A DNA stretch of 64,000 nt, from the NCBI GenBank assembly GCA_964304625.1, contig OZ199840.1, positions 9,424,001 to 9,488,000 of the forward strand, written 5' to 3'. This document shows positions 35,001 through 46,208 of this stretch, one piece after another; position 1 is the first letter of the stretch, and every line of letters starts with the position of its first letter. Origin of the DNA: Kudoa neothunni. Its lineage: Eukaryota > Cnidaria. Position numbers and translations under genes: made by a program. The notes below the pieces were generated by a model. That model saw nothing but the letters and a program-made list of their open reading frames with translations. It was not told the origin of the DNA and did no database searches.

Positions 35001-38000
35001 TTATTGTTTGGTCACTCATTTAATATACGAATACTAAATATTACTTGTTTTTTGGCTTTCAAAAATTTTTACGTCAAAATCTCCGCTAGGAACAATTTTG
35101 AGACCGTAAGTAGTACCGGAGTTTAGTCCAATAATTTCGAACTGTGATTGGCACGATTTCGCACACAACACATTTTCTGAGCAAATTGCAGGATAATATA
35201 AATCCTTTTTCTCTTTTACGTAGATAGTACAAATATTCGTTGATGCTGCAATACTCTCGGTGATTGTGAATCCATTAGCTGTAGGTGTTAATGAAGACGC
35301 TTCAATGGCAAGTTTCTTTGTTTGAGCTTAAAATATACTTAAATAACGTTTAATTTTATAAAATACTTATTTTATGGACAAAATATTTTCTTAGAGAGTA
35401 ATTAGGTATATTAGTTATGGTAACCATAATATCATTATAAACATGAGTTGGGTCAGGAGTAATTTGAACCTTTCCAAAGCTACAAGAGGTTGTTGAATCA
35501 TCTCTGACTTTCCTTCCAGTTTCGGTAACTAGTGGAGCGTATGTGTTCCAAAATTTTAGTGAGCATACAACAGCAGAACTGACAGTGTCCTCACCACCTT
35601 CACCTTTATCTTTCCCACGAATGTCAATTTGAATATTACTGCCAGCTGTTGCCACAGGGACATCATCTCCATGCTCCACTAAAAATTTTTTTACCTTATT
35701 TGTTAAGTATATCTAAATCTTACGTATGTGTATATTATTTTGATAGCCGATAGTTGGTTTCATTCCTAGTTTTAGAACCCTTATTTTAACCGCCTTTACA
35801 TGTGTATTCACATTTTCAAATTTGTAGCTGTTACACATACTGAAAAAACAATTTTCTTTGTTATCACATTCATTGGAAAAAAAACTGGTAGAATTTGCTG
35901 TCGTGGCGTCTAGCCATTCGAATGTGCACATTTCAGATGGCTCGGAATTAACCAATTGAACTGTGAACGCATTGTTTTCTTTATCATTTTTTAGTTCATA
36001 ATAAAATCTACTGAAAACTGGGGCTTGATTTCTAACAAATGTATTGTCATAGAAATAATGAAAATCGAAATATTCTGGGCAGCTTATATAATAGTCTTTT
36101 ACTAACTCGTCGAATTGAATCGAATAACTTTCAAATTCACATTGGGAGTTGACAGAATGTTTTTCCGGATTAAGAGTTTGAACTTGGATATCCTTAAATG
36201 CTTTGCATACTATTGAACATTTATTTAAACCTAATTTTATTTTGTCTACATCTAATTTAGCTGAGTAAGTAAGTTCTTTGAAATGATCTACAAAAATGAT
36301 TAAATTTTTAACGAAATTATTTCATACCAATGTAATATGAATAAACCTTTCCTACGTTAAAAATAACTTCTGTCTGTATTTCTGGCATTTTAGCTTGTAG
36401 GGGTAGTGAAGGAGATGTGGAGGAATTTCCTTTTTCACCCAACGTCGTCGTTTTTTTTTCTGAATGTGAGTCTTCATCCCCTGTACCTGATTTTGCAATG
36501 ATTTCTCTATTAATACCTGATTTTCCCTTAGGTTGTACAGTTTTAGTTTTCTTGTCTGAATAAGCGATAGAAACATAATTTGGTTTATTCTGACTGTGAG
36601 GATTAATTTCGAATGCTGTTGAGAGGTCGGCGTAATTTTTTTTGATTTCCACACCATTTTTTCCAGCATTTTCATATCCCGAAAGGTTATTATTAGATTT
36701 TTTAACTGTATATTCTTCACCGGTCTTATTAGGTAGATCATCATTATTGAATTTCACCATGTAACGTTGTGCAGATTTATCGTAATATATAACCATTTTC
36801 TGATCACCTTCATTAATACCACCTATAAATATAAAATTAATATTTCTATAAAATAACAATTACATTCTAGGCTGCCTTCTTTCGGTTTGGAGTGATCTTC
36901 ATTTATAATAACTAGTTTATATGTGGTTTCAAAATTGAGAGAATCGCATGAAAAATCTATTGTCTTAGATTCACTCGATACAGCAGGATTGCATCCTCGA
37001 TTCAAACAATCCTTGATAATTTGGTTTGATCCTTGTTCCATTAGAACGTATGCCCAAGATGTTCCTGAACTTTCAGTCAAAGAAGCTTCCAACGTCACTG
37101 TTGTTTTCTTAGCCTGATTATTTTTTGATATTTTTATTATTAACTCAATTCCGGTAGCTATTTAATTTCATTATTGTTAGAATTTATAAATAAGTTACTC
37201 GACGTTGCACTGCTATCAACACAGGTATATCCTCTCGGACATACAGTTATTTTGTAGTTTGTCTTAGGATCAAGGTTTATTATATTAAAATCGTTATTAC
37301 AAGCACCAGAACAAAATTTTTTGCCTTCACAAGTAGCAGGATACATCGGTGTATCACTTTCGGCTAATGAATAATAGAGATCACATATTTCTTCATTAAT
37401 GTTTTCATCAGAAAATGAATTAGATAAACTTAGAGTCAGTTTAGTATGTTGGTCAGTAATGGTGGTTGGTGTAATTTTTCCACTTGTTGTTAATTCATCT
37501 CCTATATAAAATTAAAAATATAGAATTAGTATTTAGCGTTACCTTTAGTTTTGAAATAAAAATAGCGATGGTAATAATTTACTTCAAGAGAATCTAATGT
37601 TTTAAGCCCTTTTATTTTAACTTTTAAAATGTATTCTGTTAGTAGTACAAGCGAGCTCAAAGTTATATGTTGGAAATTGTTACACTCTGCATCACACGTG
37701 AGTTTTTTCCAATTATCTTTAATTCCCAGATTTTTCTCTATTATTTTAATTTCTGTGATAGTTACTTCGCCTTCATTTTTCTTTAGATTAGTTAACGCTA
37801 AGGTCGCCACATTCTTTCCAATTTCAGTAATAATGGGTTGATCGGTAGCAACTATAAAATTCATAAGGAACATTAGATAAACTAGAATTTACATGTGATG
37901 GTTTGAATAAACTCTTTGGATATGATCTTATCAAGGGGTTTTACAAGTATTTGCGCAAAATTGAATGTTTGATCATGATATAAGGTGGCTCTGTAGCAAG

Positions 38001-38931
38001 GCTGAAGACAAGGTCCAGCTCTCTTCATCTCGGAGCAATTAGAAGAAAAATGAGAGTCATTAATATCTTTTATTCCAAAATAGCAAATTTGTGAAGGTTT
38101 TGGATTTTGGAGTGTAATTGTATAATACTTATCATTGTTTTTATTTGATCCAGTTGCAATAAACCAATCCTCATCAAGATTCTTTGGATTCAACAAAATT
38201 TCTGGTAGGTGATTGTCGACTTCAACTACATACGTAGGTTGATGTGGTTTAGAATGTAGTATAATAGATTTGGATGTATAAAAAGCAGTTGACGATCCCT
38301 GAGTACGTATTAAAAGGAGATTTTCTTTGACAGTCAACTCGCGGCTTTCTTTACTTTGAACTGAAACAGTGAACGTACTAATTGCTTTGGATACTGTCAG
38401 CGAGCTCTTTATGTAAAGATCTATTTTATTATATTAAAACATTTTCAAATAAGTTAATATACCTTTTATAGCAAAAACCTTCTTGGTAGGGCAGTTTTTC
38501 ACATCGTCCTCATTCATACCTTGACACCATTTTATGTACTTAATGGTTTTAAAATCTTCACCACTGAGATTTAATTCAACTTTTTTACATTTGTAAATAC
38601 ACATATTTGAAGTAATATCCACTCTTCCATTAGTTGGTTCATTAGTGCATTTAGAGACTTCAATTTTCTCCCTATTTTGTCCATAGTATTGGAGTGCACA
38701 ATGTCTGAAGCTATTTTCAATATTGTATCCAGAAAGTGAAATAAGATATTTATTTTCCTCGCGTGAAAAATTCATTTTCATTATGTTGTTATCAATATTA
38801 TCAGAGATCGCATTTTTTGCACATAACACTAATAACGATTAGTATATATAATCTCAAAGAAAACTACGAGTGAAAATGATGAGATATCTTGTAGAGGCAT
38901 ATCGTTGTCTCAACGACGATCTCATCATCAT
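32073..38931 (-). CDS. Large modular type I membrane protein, novel cysteine modules
   Basis: I do not recognise this protein. Exons on the minus strand: 38931-38868, 38828-38463, 38420-37893, 37851-37543, 37501-37199, 37157-36864, 36822-36328, 36287-35724, 35678-35367, 35326-35045, 34996-34862, 34824-34663, 34622-34299, 34243-33656, 33617-33315, 33272-32985, 32942-32661, an exon ending at 32403 whose start I could not fix, and 32169-32073. Total about 1,930 residues. The N-terminus is a basic then hydrophobic signal sequence (RYLIIFTLLCA). The ectodomain repeats a ~100-residue module with pattern C-x-[IF]-x-[VI], 15-25 residues, C, 5-8 residues, C-x3-C, then a hydrophobic NL...T-x-Y strand, reminiscent of Ig/FN3-like folds. 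Exon 36822-36328 holds a cysteine-poor Lys/Ser/Thr-rich linker. The C-terminus is a membrane helix (IPIVTSLLVVMGIAVY) plus a short basic tail. It is probably a surface receptor or adhesin. Confidence 0.8.
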
Positions 38932-39430
38932 TAGCTCACTAGTTATGAATTAACAAAAAAAGTTTTATTTAAATTTATATCGATATGAATAGAAGAATTC
39001 AGCGTGCTAATTATTCATACGCTCAACTCAATTAAAAAAGCACTAACATCGATCTAACGATAAGATAATAACTATTCATGTGATAAAATCTTATGTAAAT
39101 AGACAATCATCTTTTCGAGTATTATTGATTGTTTCTGATGTCCCAACTCTCACGTTCTTCATTGACTCAAATGATTTTTATCTAATATACAGGAAATATT
39201 ATTTTAATATTCTTTTATAAAACGCATATAATTTTTCGTTAAAATTCCATATCACCGATTTGAGATAAATCAGGTTAACCCATGGAGGGTTTCGTTCCCT
39301 TTTCGGCCCCTCATTGTTGTCTCTCTAAGAATTTTAATATTTCGTCGATGAGTATTATATCATGTATTAGTTCATTTTAAATTTAATTAAAAATAAAACT
39401 TCAATTATGAATTTACATCTTTTGAGATTA

Positions 39431-39500
39431 TCTACTATATAAAAAAACGGAAATCCGTGTGTTTGTGTGTACGCATTTTGCATTTTTTATAGAGAGTAGG
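39431..39500 (+). repeat. Helitron-type 5' end fragment
   Basis: TCTACTATATAAA at 39431, then AATCCGTGTGTTTGTGTG and TACGCATTTTGC, then TTTATAGAGAG. This closely follows the start of the element at 58813 (TCTATATATATAAAG, GTGTCCGTGTGTG, TACGCATTC, TTTATAGAGAG). The 3' end was not found. Confidence 0.5.
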
Positions 39501-40727
39501 GTTGCCCTGATACCAACTTTGGCGCAGTATTCAATACTCCCCAAAAAGTACCGAAACTTAAAGCCGATACCAAGAAAATATCTTTTTTTTAAAACCAGTC
39601 CATAATGAAGAATAATATGTCAAATTACATTAAATGTATTAAGATATGTTTAAATTGGTGCTTTAAAATTATTCTAACATTTTTATAAATCTTTACAAAT
39701 TTCACCATTGAATAATACAGAAAAATATTAGATTTGCAATATCCATTAGGTCTGTCAGTAAAATATCCGGTAATGATAAGGTACGCGGCACATAAAAAAC
39801 TTCCTCTTACGCATTTTTCTCGGATTTCTTTTCTCACTATTCTTGATAATAAAATAAAAGAATATGTTGAGAAAAAATTCAACTCAAACTAATAGCTTTC
39901 AAATTTTAAGAATTTTTCAACATTGATTTGATTTCTAATTTATTTTGATAATTATTCATAAATTGGTTCAATTTTGTATTTTTTTATCATATAAACACAA
40001 ATTTTACAATATCAAATTTAATTATACAGGTTTTTATAGGTTTTAAGTAGGGAATGCTGTTTTTGATTAAAATCGATTTTCGTCGATTTAAACCGTCGAA
40101 TTTTTGAAAATAAACGTCGAAAACGACATTCCCTATTTATAAGCAAATTTTACGTAAAAAAATATGTCGCAACTATTAATGTACCAAAAATGACACAAAT
40201 AAAATTTAAATGGATAGCATAAATTAACTCACAAATTTGGTGGAATTAGACGGAGAATACAGTTTAAAACTCATGGTACTCTTATCTCTTATAAATGACA
40301 AATTAAATAGTGCTCGGATTAATTTGATTAAGCCATAATAAATTCTAGTATCCCAACTATAAAAATATTGTTGACCAAACTTAAAATAAAATGTAGTTGA
40401 GTAAATAAAGATAGAAGTGATCAATTAGGTGTTTGGATGGTCGAAAGCAACTTGTAAAAATCTGTTAGATTTGGCGCACGCAGTTATTTCTTACAAACAA
40501 AAACTTGTTCACGTCTTCAAAAAATAAATAAGAATTTATAAAAATAATGCAATAAAAAAATTAAAATTTATATATTTTATTCTAAGGGCAATGCGCAATA
40601 AACAATATTTACTTTAACATTTTCGCCAATTTTCTACATTAACTGAATATTTATAGTAGAAAATTTCCAATGAATACTTGAAATAACTTAAATGGTTTGT
40701 AGAAATAGTAACTGTATTCACATGCTT

Positions 40728-40775
40728 ACAGCTACAGCTACGGCTACAGCCACAGCTACAGCTATAGCTACAGCT
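40728..40775. repeat. Hexanucleotide (ACAGCT)n array
   Basis: About eight imperfect tandem copies of ACAGCT/ACGGCT/ACAGCC/ATAGCT lie some 200 bases upstream of the hnRNP H/F-like gene. A promoter role is possible but unsupported. Confidence 0.85.
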
Positions 40776-40971
40776 TAACGAAGCGCTGATTGATTGTTCT
40801 CGTTAATATACTGCAGTATCATACCACAAGTGTATTGATATTAGATTTTGCGTATTCATTAAAAAAATGAAAACCACATTAATCCAAACAATATTAAGTG
40901 AGAATACTAAACTCACGACTTGGAAGTGAAATTACCGGTTCAAGATCGGTAGCGTTCAATCAAAATCGGAA

Positions 40972-42496
40972 ATGGGTAAAAACGCAAGGTATCACTTTGA
41001 GTTACCGCATACAATTTCCATGTTAACTCAATTATAGCTATGAATACTATGCAAAATTGGATGGATTGAGCTATTCGGCCAGTCCATCAGATGTGATAAA
41101 TTTTTTGAATGGTAAGTAGTACAACTGATTTCCACATGGGACGGTGGTATCACATTGGCCTAGCAATAATGAGTTATTTTTAAAGATGTGGAAATAGTTG
41201 AAAGGGAAGGTGGTGTGAGATTTTTGAAAAATTCGGCGGGGCAACCTACTGGGGAGTGTGTGATAAAATTGGGGATTGAGGAAGATTTAAAAAAGTGAGA
41301 TTACATCCACTTCTGTCAGTTTATAATGAGGCGATTATGTGTGAGGTGGTTTAAGTGGTTGGGTTTGTTTTGGGTGCATGCATAATTGTTTAATCCACCC
41401 CATTTAGAGTACTTGCTTACCATGGGAAATACATGGGAAGACGTTATGTGAATGTGACCAGGTCGAATAGAAACGAATATGAGAACTCATTGAATTCGCC
41501 TATGAAAGAGTTTATTGTGCGACTACGAGGGCTACCCTATTCAGCCAAGATTGAGGATGTTGAGGATTTTTTTAAAGGTTGTCTATTTGAACGTTGTGAC
41601 TGGTGTTAATGTGTACGAATAGACTTAGAGATTGTTAGCAATGGGATTTTCATTCCTAAGGAAGAAGGAGGTCGCCCGTTAGGAATCGCTTTTGTTCACT
41701 TTGTAAATCAAGACAACTACAACAAAGCGTTCACTTATGACAAAAAGAATATGGGATCAAGGTGAATGCGCATTAGACAAATTGCTAAATTTTTGGCGCC
41801 TTTTCATTATCATTACCCCAATGCGGATAGGATACGTACGTTTCGATTTCCACTATGTATATTTGTATTTAGATACATTGAAGTTTTTGCTAGTTCATCA
41901 GATGAGCTGAATCGAAAATTGAATAGATATGAAAGTAGACCCACCACCCGAGGTTCCAGTCGTTATGGCTCGGGTTCACCACCACCGCCTCAATACAATA
42001 CTTCGAGACGATATTATGACAGAGCGGAATCCTATGACAGATATAGGTTGTTATTGGCACACCTACAATTTAATTGTTATGTGTTTGATTCCATAGTGAC
42101 CCTCATCGACGTTCCACGAACTATAACAGGGATTATGAGGGTTATCGGGGACATTATGGAGTTAGCCCAGCCGGGGGCGGTCGTCATTACGACTCCGCTT
42201 ACAGCAGATATTATTCTGGAGTCAACTCGACCATCCAACAACCCATACAGAATCCCAACTACCACGTGGTTCGTGTTGAAGGATTACCGTATGAAGCGAC
42301 CAAAAATGAAATTCGACAGTTTTTCTCTCCCGAAAATCCCACCTACATCAATGTGATATTGGATAAGGGTGGTAGATCGAGTGGGTATGCGGATGTGTAT
42401 TTCACGACACACGAGGAGTGTGTGAATGCGATGAAGAAGGATAACGATTATTTGGGTAATTTGAATGAATTGTTCACGCTTTCATATTTTAAATAA
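40972..42496 (+). CDS. hnRNP H/F-like RNA-binding protein with three qRRMs
   Basis: Seven exons (40972-40988, 41038-41111, 41186-41294, 41408-41577, 41623-41761, 41873-42046, 42097-42496) add up to exactly 360 codons plus a stop. Three quasi-RRMs are visible: the first has KLDGLSYSASPSDVINFL and GQPTGECVI; the second has IVRLRGLPYSAKIEDVEDFF and GGRPLGIAFVHF, closing with GSRYIEVFASS; the third has VVRVEGLPYEATKNEIRQFF and GRSSGYADVYF. R-x-x-GLPY plus G-x-P-x-G-x-A-x-V is the hnRNP H/F/GRSF1 signature; these proteins bind G-tracts and regulate splicing. Between the second and third lies an Arg/Tyr/Gly-rich stretch. The first exon codes for only five full residues plus two bases. The protein ends right after the third qRRM, so there is no C-terminal Gly-rich tail. 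AATAAA overlaps the stop (42492). Confidence 0.9.
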
Positions 42497-43001
42497 ACAA
42501 TTAAAAGCCAAAACAAAAGGTCGTTATAGGAGATTAATTTTTTGAGCTGTAGTGTTATGGGGCGCGGCAGTTTTTTAAATTTCCTGCTATCAACATCAAC
42601 CTTCTAATGTTAATGTGTATGTAACGAAAATCAACTGCATTCCGATGAATTTTGGGATAACTAATATCACACGTTATTATGTGATCGTTTGTTACTAAAA
42701 ATGTTTTAAGAGGAAATTTTGAAAATTTCAATGGATCCAACAAATGAGTAATGCGTTACAGAATCAATAAAATCGTTGATAATCTCTATAATCCTACGAA
42801 TGCCAATTTCGTCTACAACCGTCGCATTAGCTTTTAAGTTCAATTTGCTGTGTTGTTCTAATTAAAATATTAATCTACATAATCCCTTATCCTATTTTCT
42901 TTTTGCCGTAAAATGCATTTAATGTAAACAAGATTCTCTAACATTTTCCGGATGATCCTTACAACAATATTCACTGCATATTGCGTGTATAACGTTGGTT
43001 T
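42497..43001. other. 3' flank of the hnRNP H/F-like gene
   Basis: Nothing is recognised. On the minus strand a frame near 42830-42980 (VVRIIRKMLENLVYIKC) is in the same frame as the next entry but lies after its stop. Confidence 0.4.
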
Positions 43002-43199
43002 TTATCCAATATAATATTCTTGGAGAAAATTCGCTTCTTGATAATTTAACTCGAGATTCCCTTCTACAAGGTATCTTGGAATAATGAGGTTTGAAGACAG
43101 CTTAAGATTTCTGATTGCTATGTTGCCCTTACTTAATAATAGGCCATATAATTCCGCCATCGTTTCAAAAATTTCATCGATCTCATGAACTCCCTCCAC
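43002..43199 (-). CDS. Unrecognised short frame, possible exon
   Basis: A 65-codon minus-strand frame reads MEGVHEIDEIFETMAELY and continues with a helix-rich, charged sequence ending QEYYIG. Its composition (acidic helices, balanced hydrophobics) looks more protein-like than neighbouring noise, and the frame reopens downstream after one stop. The start resembles a SNARE-like helix only vaguely, so I assign no function. It could be an exon of a larger gene whose other exons I cannot place, or a chance frame. Confidence 0.3.
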   Translation of the reverse strand: MEGVHEIDEIFETMAELYGLLLSKGNIAIRNLKLSSNLIIPRYLVEGNLELNYQEANFLQEYYIG

Positions 43200-45306
43200 A
43201 TAATATCATCATCGAAAATCGTTTGTATACTGAATCACGTTATTTACTTACAACTTTTAAGCGTTATATCGTAGAATCTAGACGACTGTAGGAAATCCTA
43301 AAACTTGTCGTTCATGCCATAAATTATTTATTGTTTAATTTTCGCTAAGAAAAACGGGGTATTTTTCTACCTTAAAATACATTGGAAAACAGAAAATGTA
43401 TATTTCCGCCAGTACTACTGTTAATACTTGTTATCTTAATTTGTAAATAACATTATTTTGAAGTAATACAGGTTATCTTTGAATGGGTGAAATCATGAAT
43501 TATTCAATAAACAAAGCTTCGTTGGGATAGTTTTCTACTAAAAATCCATTAGAGCGGAATTCCCAACAATTCTTTAAGATTTAACCCCAAAACTTAGAAG
43601 TCACAGTCACATTTACTTTAAGATTTTGCACTGGTCTAGCTAACGCGGAAGATATTTCGGAAGTAGATTTTAATTTCTAAGGTATAAGTATGAGTGAGTA
43701 TGAGTATGCGTATGCACTCTCGCCTTATGTCAATTTTTAATCATCAGAAACTTTCATTCATAAGCTGCCTAAAGATTTGATTTTTTGGGTTCTATAAATT
43801 TAATTCTGTCCATGATTTCGCTGTTAAGGGCAGAAATAATTAAAAGTAGTAAAAATGCTTTAATGTGCAAATATCCACTTTATGTATTTATTATTATTAT
43901 TATTATTATTATTAGGCTACATCTATAAAAGGTAAACGGAACATAAAAGAAAGGGATCGATAAATAATTGTTAACGTTTTCTCCTAATAATACTTTAAAG
44001 ATATCTGCCAACTTATTATTGAGTTTAATAGCCCTGAACAATGTAAATTTCTAGAAATTCTTGAGTACGTCATAAATCCCTTTATGCAATAATCTCCCTT
44101 ATCAAATTTGGATGTCATTTAAAAGTTAACCCAAGGAATAAATTCACCTCCGGTTCAGAACCCCGCGTTAGAGGGTTAGTAATTTTAAATTAATTTTATA
44201 AATGTTCAAAACTAAATCTCATCGGGCATATGAGCTAATATCAAATTTATTAATTAAATTTTGGCGACGTCGGTATTTGTTAAATATGAATCTTGTATTT
44301 TTTATAGAATCATCATAAAAATGAAATTCTCAGTATCATTTGAATGTAAGCAAGGTATTTTTCATTGGGATGTGTAATGAAGCATTTCATATGTGCGCGA
44401 CATTTGAATTTTTCTGCTATTTATACAAAAAGCGTGGGTCAGAAATATGCGTGCATTAAGAGTTTTTTCCTTATTGGAAAACATTTATACGTGCTTGAAT
44501 GATTTAAGATATTTCAAAAATCTTTCAAACATTTAAAAATAGTGATGTTCGGGGTTTAAGTTTGTTAAAAGGATCAAGTTATTTTCATAATAGACTCAAA
44601 ATTGAATTTATTTCGGGTTATTGGTTGGTTAAAGTTAATATTCTCCTTTTTATGTTATGGTAGACTGTTAATTTAACAAATAGTCTATCTTTATGTATAA
44701 AATGGTCGCGAACACAAATCACTTTTTATATGGGGACTTATTAATATATTTGACTTTGTAAGTGTACTTTAGAATTTCTATCAATGGTTTTAAATATAAC
44801 AAAAAGTTCCCCATTTTCTTGATTAATACTAAATTGGTAGTGTGCGTTATAATCAGATAAATTAAAGTAAAAAACTAGGACTGTGCACTAGGTTTCATTG
44901 GAATCATCTGTTAAATTGTACTTCAAGTATTATTCAAATTTTCGCCTAGTTCTATAATTTTTGATATCTTTATGATTTTAATCGTAGTTTCGCTAATCAC
45001 AATCATCAATAGTATAATACTTTGAAAAATGTTTAGTTTAATTGGAAGGATTAATTTATTTGTTGAATAACACTAAGAGGTTTTTATATGAAAAATACTC
45101 ACAATCCCGTACTGAGTGAGACTGAGCTGAACAGTTCGCGCTATCACTTTATTACTACTATTGTTATCATAAGGCAAATCACTCTAACAAGGTCTCAATA
45201 GTTATCCGAATCTGTTTTGTTTTGTGTTCTGCTACATTGTTATAAATTGGTAACTTATTATTATTATTATGATTTGTTGATAGGTGGGAGATACCTCAAG
45301 TTGAAA
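43200..45306. other. AT-rich intergenic stretch
   Basis: No gene is supported. An (ATT)n microsatellite lies at about 43888-43914, and a short run of GAGTATGA/GCGTATGC words near 43690-43715 is a degenerate repeat. The last few hundred bases should hold the promoter of the Pro/Tyr-rich gene. Confidence 0.45.
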
Positions 45307-45819
45307 ATGTTTTCGAAAAAATCCCCTTCGCCAATTCAAACCGCTGCCCCCTCGCAAACAACCAATACCTACTATCAACCTCCAAGGTATTTGAGCTTGT
45401 GTGCAATCTCAGGCATCACAGTGACACAGTTATTAACCATTTTCTTTTATAGTGAAATACCCCAAACAATACTCGCCAAAGAGATGATATATCAACCACA
45501 ACCAGATCCTTATTCTTATCCAACAACATTTGCCTATCCTTTTTATCCTATGAATTATGGTTCTTATTACGGTGATATGGCGATATTGTCCAGTACAACA
45601 CCATCCGCATCACTTCCTCAAAGTTATATACCTCCTCATATGTACACCACCAAACAACCTGGCGAAAACAACAACCCTTATGCGCCACAAATTCCTATAA
45701 TACCCTCTGCAGCAACTGACCAATTGTACAATGATAGATCATCGTCAGCTACAAACAATGAAACTCAAACAAATTCCAACTATAACGAAAACAATAGCGC
45801 ACAATTTCCTAAATATTAA
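45307..45819 (+). CDS. Pro/Tyr/Asn-rich disordered protein, unknown function
   Basis: Two exons (45307-45386 and 45453-45819, intron 66 nt with a TTCTTTTATAG acceptor) encode about 148 residues. I chose the ATG at 45307 (MFSKKSPSPIQT); an upstream in-frame ATG at 45217 would add a Tyr-rich leader that looks untranslated. The protein is rich in Pro, Tyr, Gln, Ser and Asn, with repeated YQP, YPF and YAP-like words (YPTTFAYPFYPMNYGSYYGD) and no predicted helix or domain. There is no signal peptide and no cysteine. Such composition is common in RNA-granule or transcription-activation regions, but I cannot assign a role. AATAAA follows near 45882. Confidence 0.6.
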   Translation: MFSKKSPSPIQTAAPSQTTNTYYQPPRYLSLCAISGITVTQLLTIFFYSEIPQTILAKEMIYQPQPDPYSYPTTFAYPFYPMNYGSYYGDMAILSSTTPSASLPQSYIPPHMYTTKQPGENNNPYAPQIPIIPSAATDQLYNDRSSSATNNETQTNSNYNENNSAQFPKY

Positions 45820-46208
45820 TGTTTTATTGAGCTGAAGTGGAACTTTTTTTGGTTTGTTTATTGTTCAAAATTTTTTCCGCTGAATAAAATTCTCATTAAT
45901 GATGAGATACATTAAAATTGGGGGTTACCTTGGTCAACGTCCATCCCAAGCATTAACAAATAGTGATAACGAACATCTTTTTTTACAAGAGCTCGTATAT
46001 ATTTGTTGCTGTGGTATCCAGCGATGTAAACAATCCTATTTGTGAAAGATAATTTAGATTGGGGGAGTGAATTGAAGTGATTTCACGAGAAAAAACCGTG
46101 TTTTAATTTATTGGACGCGATATGCTGCTTACTTGGTCTGATTGGTAGCGGCTGTTGTTATCTCAACCTTAAATATAATCGATCCATTCACTGGAAATCA
46201 CATATAAA
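45820..46208. other. Convergent 3' flanks
   Basis: This short AT-rich spacer lies between the Pro/Tyr-rich gene (+) and NSUN2 (-), which end towards each other. Nothing else is visible. Confidence 0.5.

Larger units (their letters stand above)
38932..40971. other. Gap between divergent genes with TE fragments
   Basis: This region separates the modular membrane gene (-) from the hnRNP H/F-like gene (+), so it holds both promoters. It includes a Helitron-type 5' end at 39431 and a TTAACCC motif at 39274 without a partner. The short frames at 39625 and 40224 show no family features. Confidence 0.45.
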
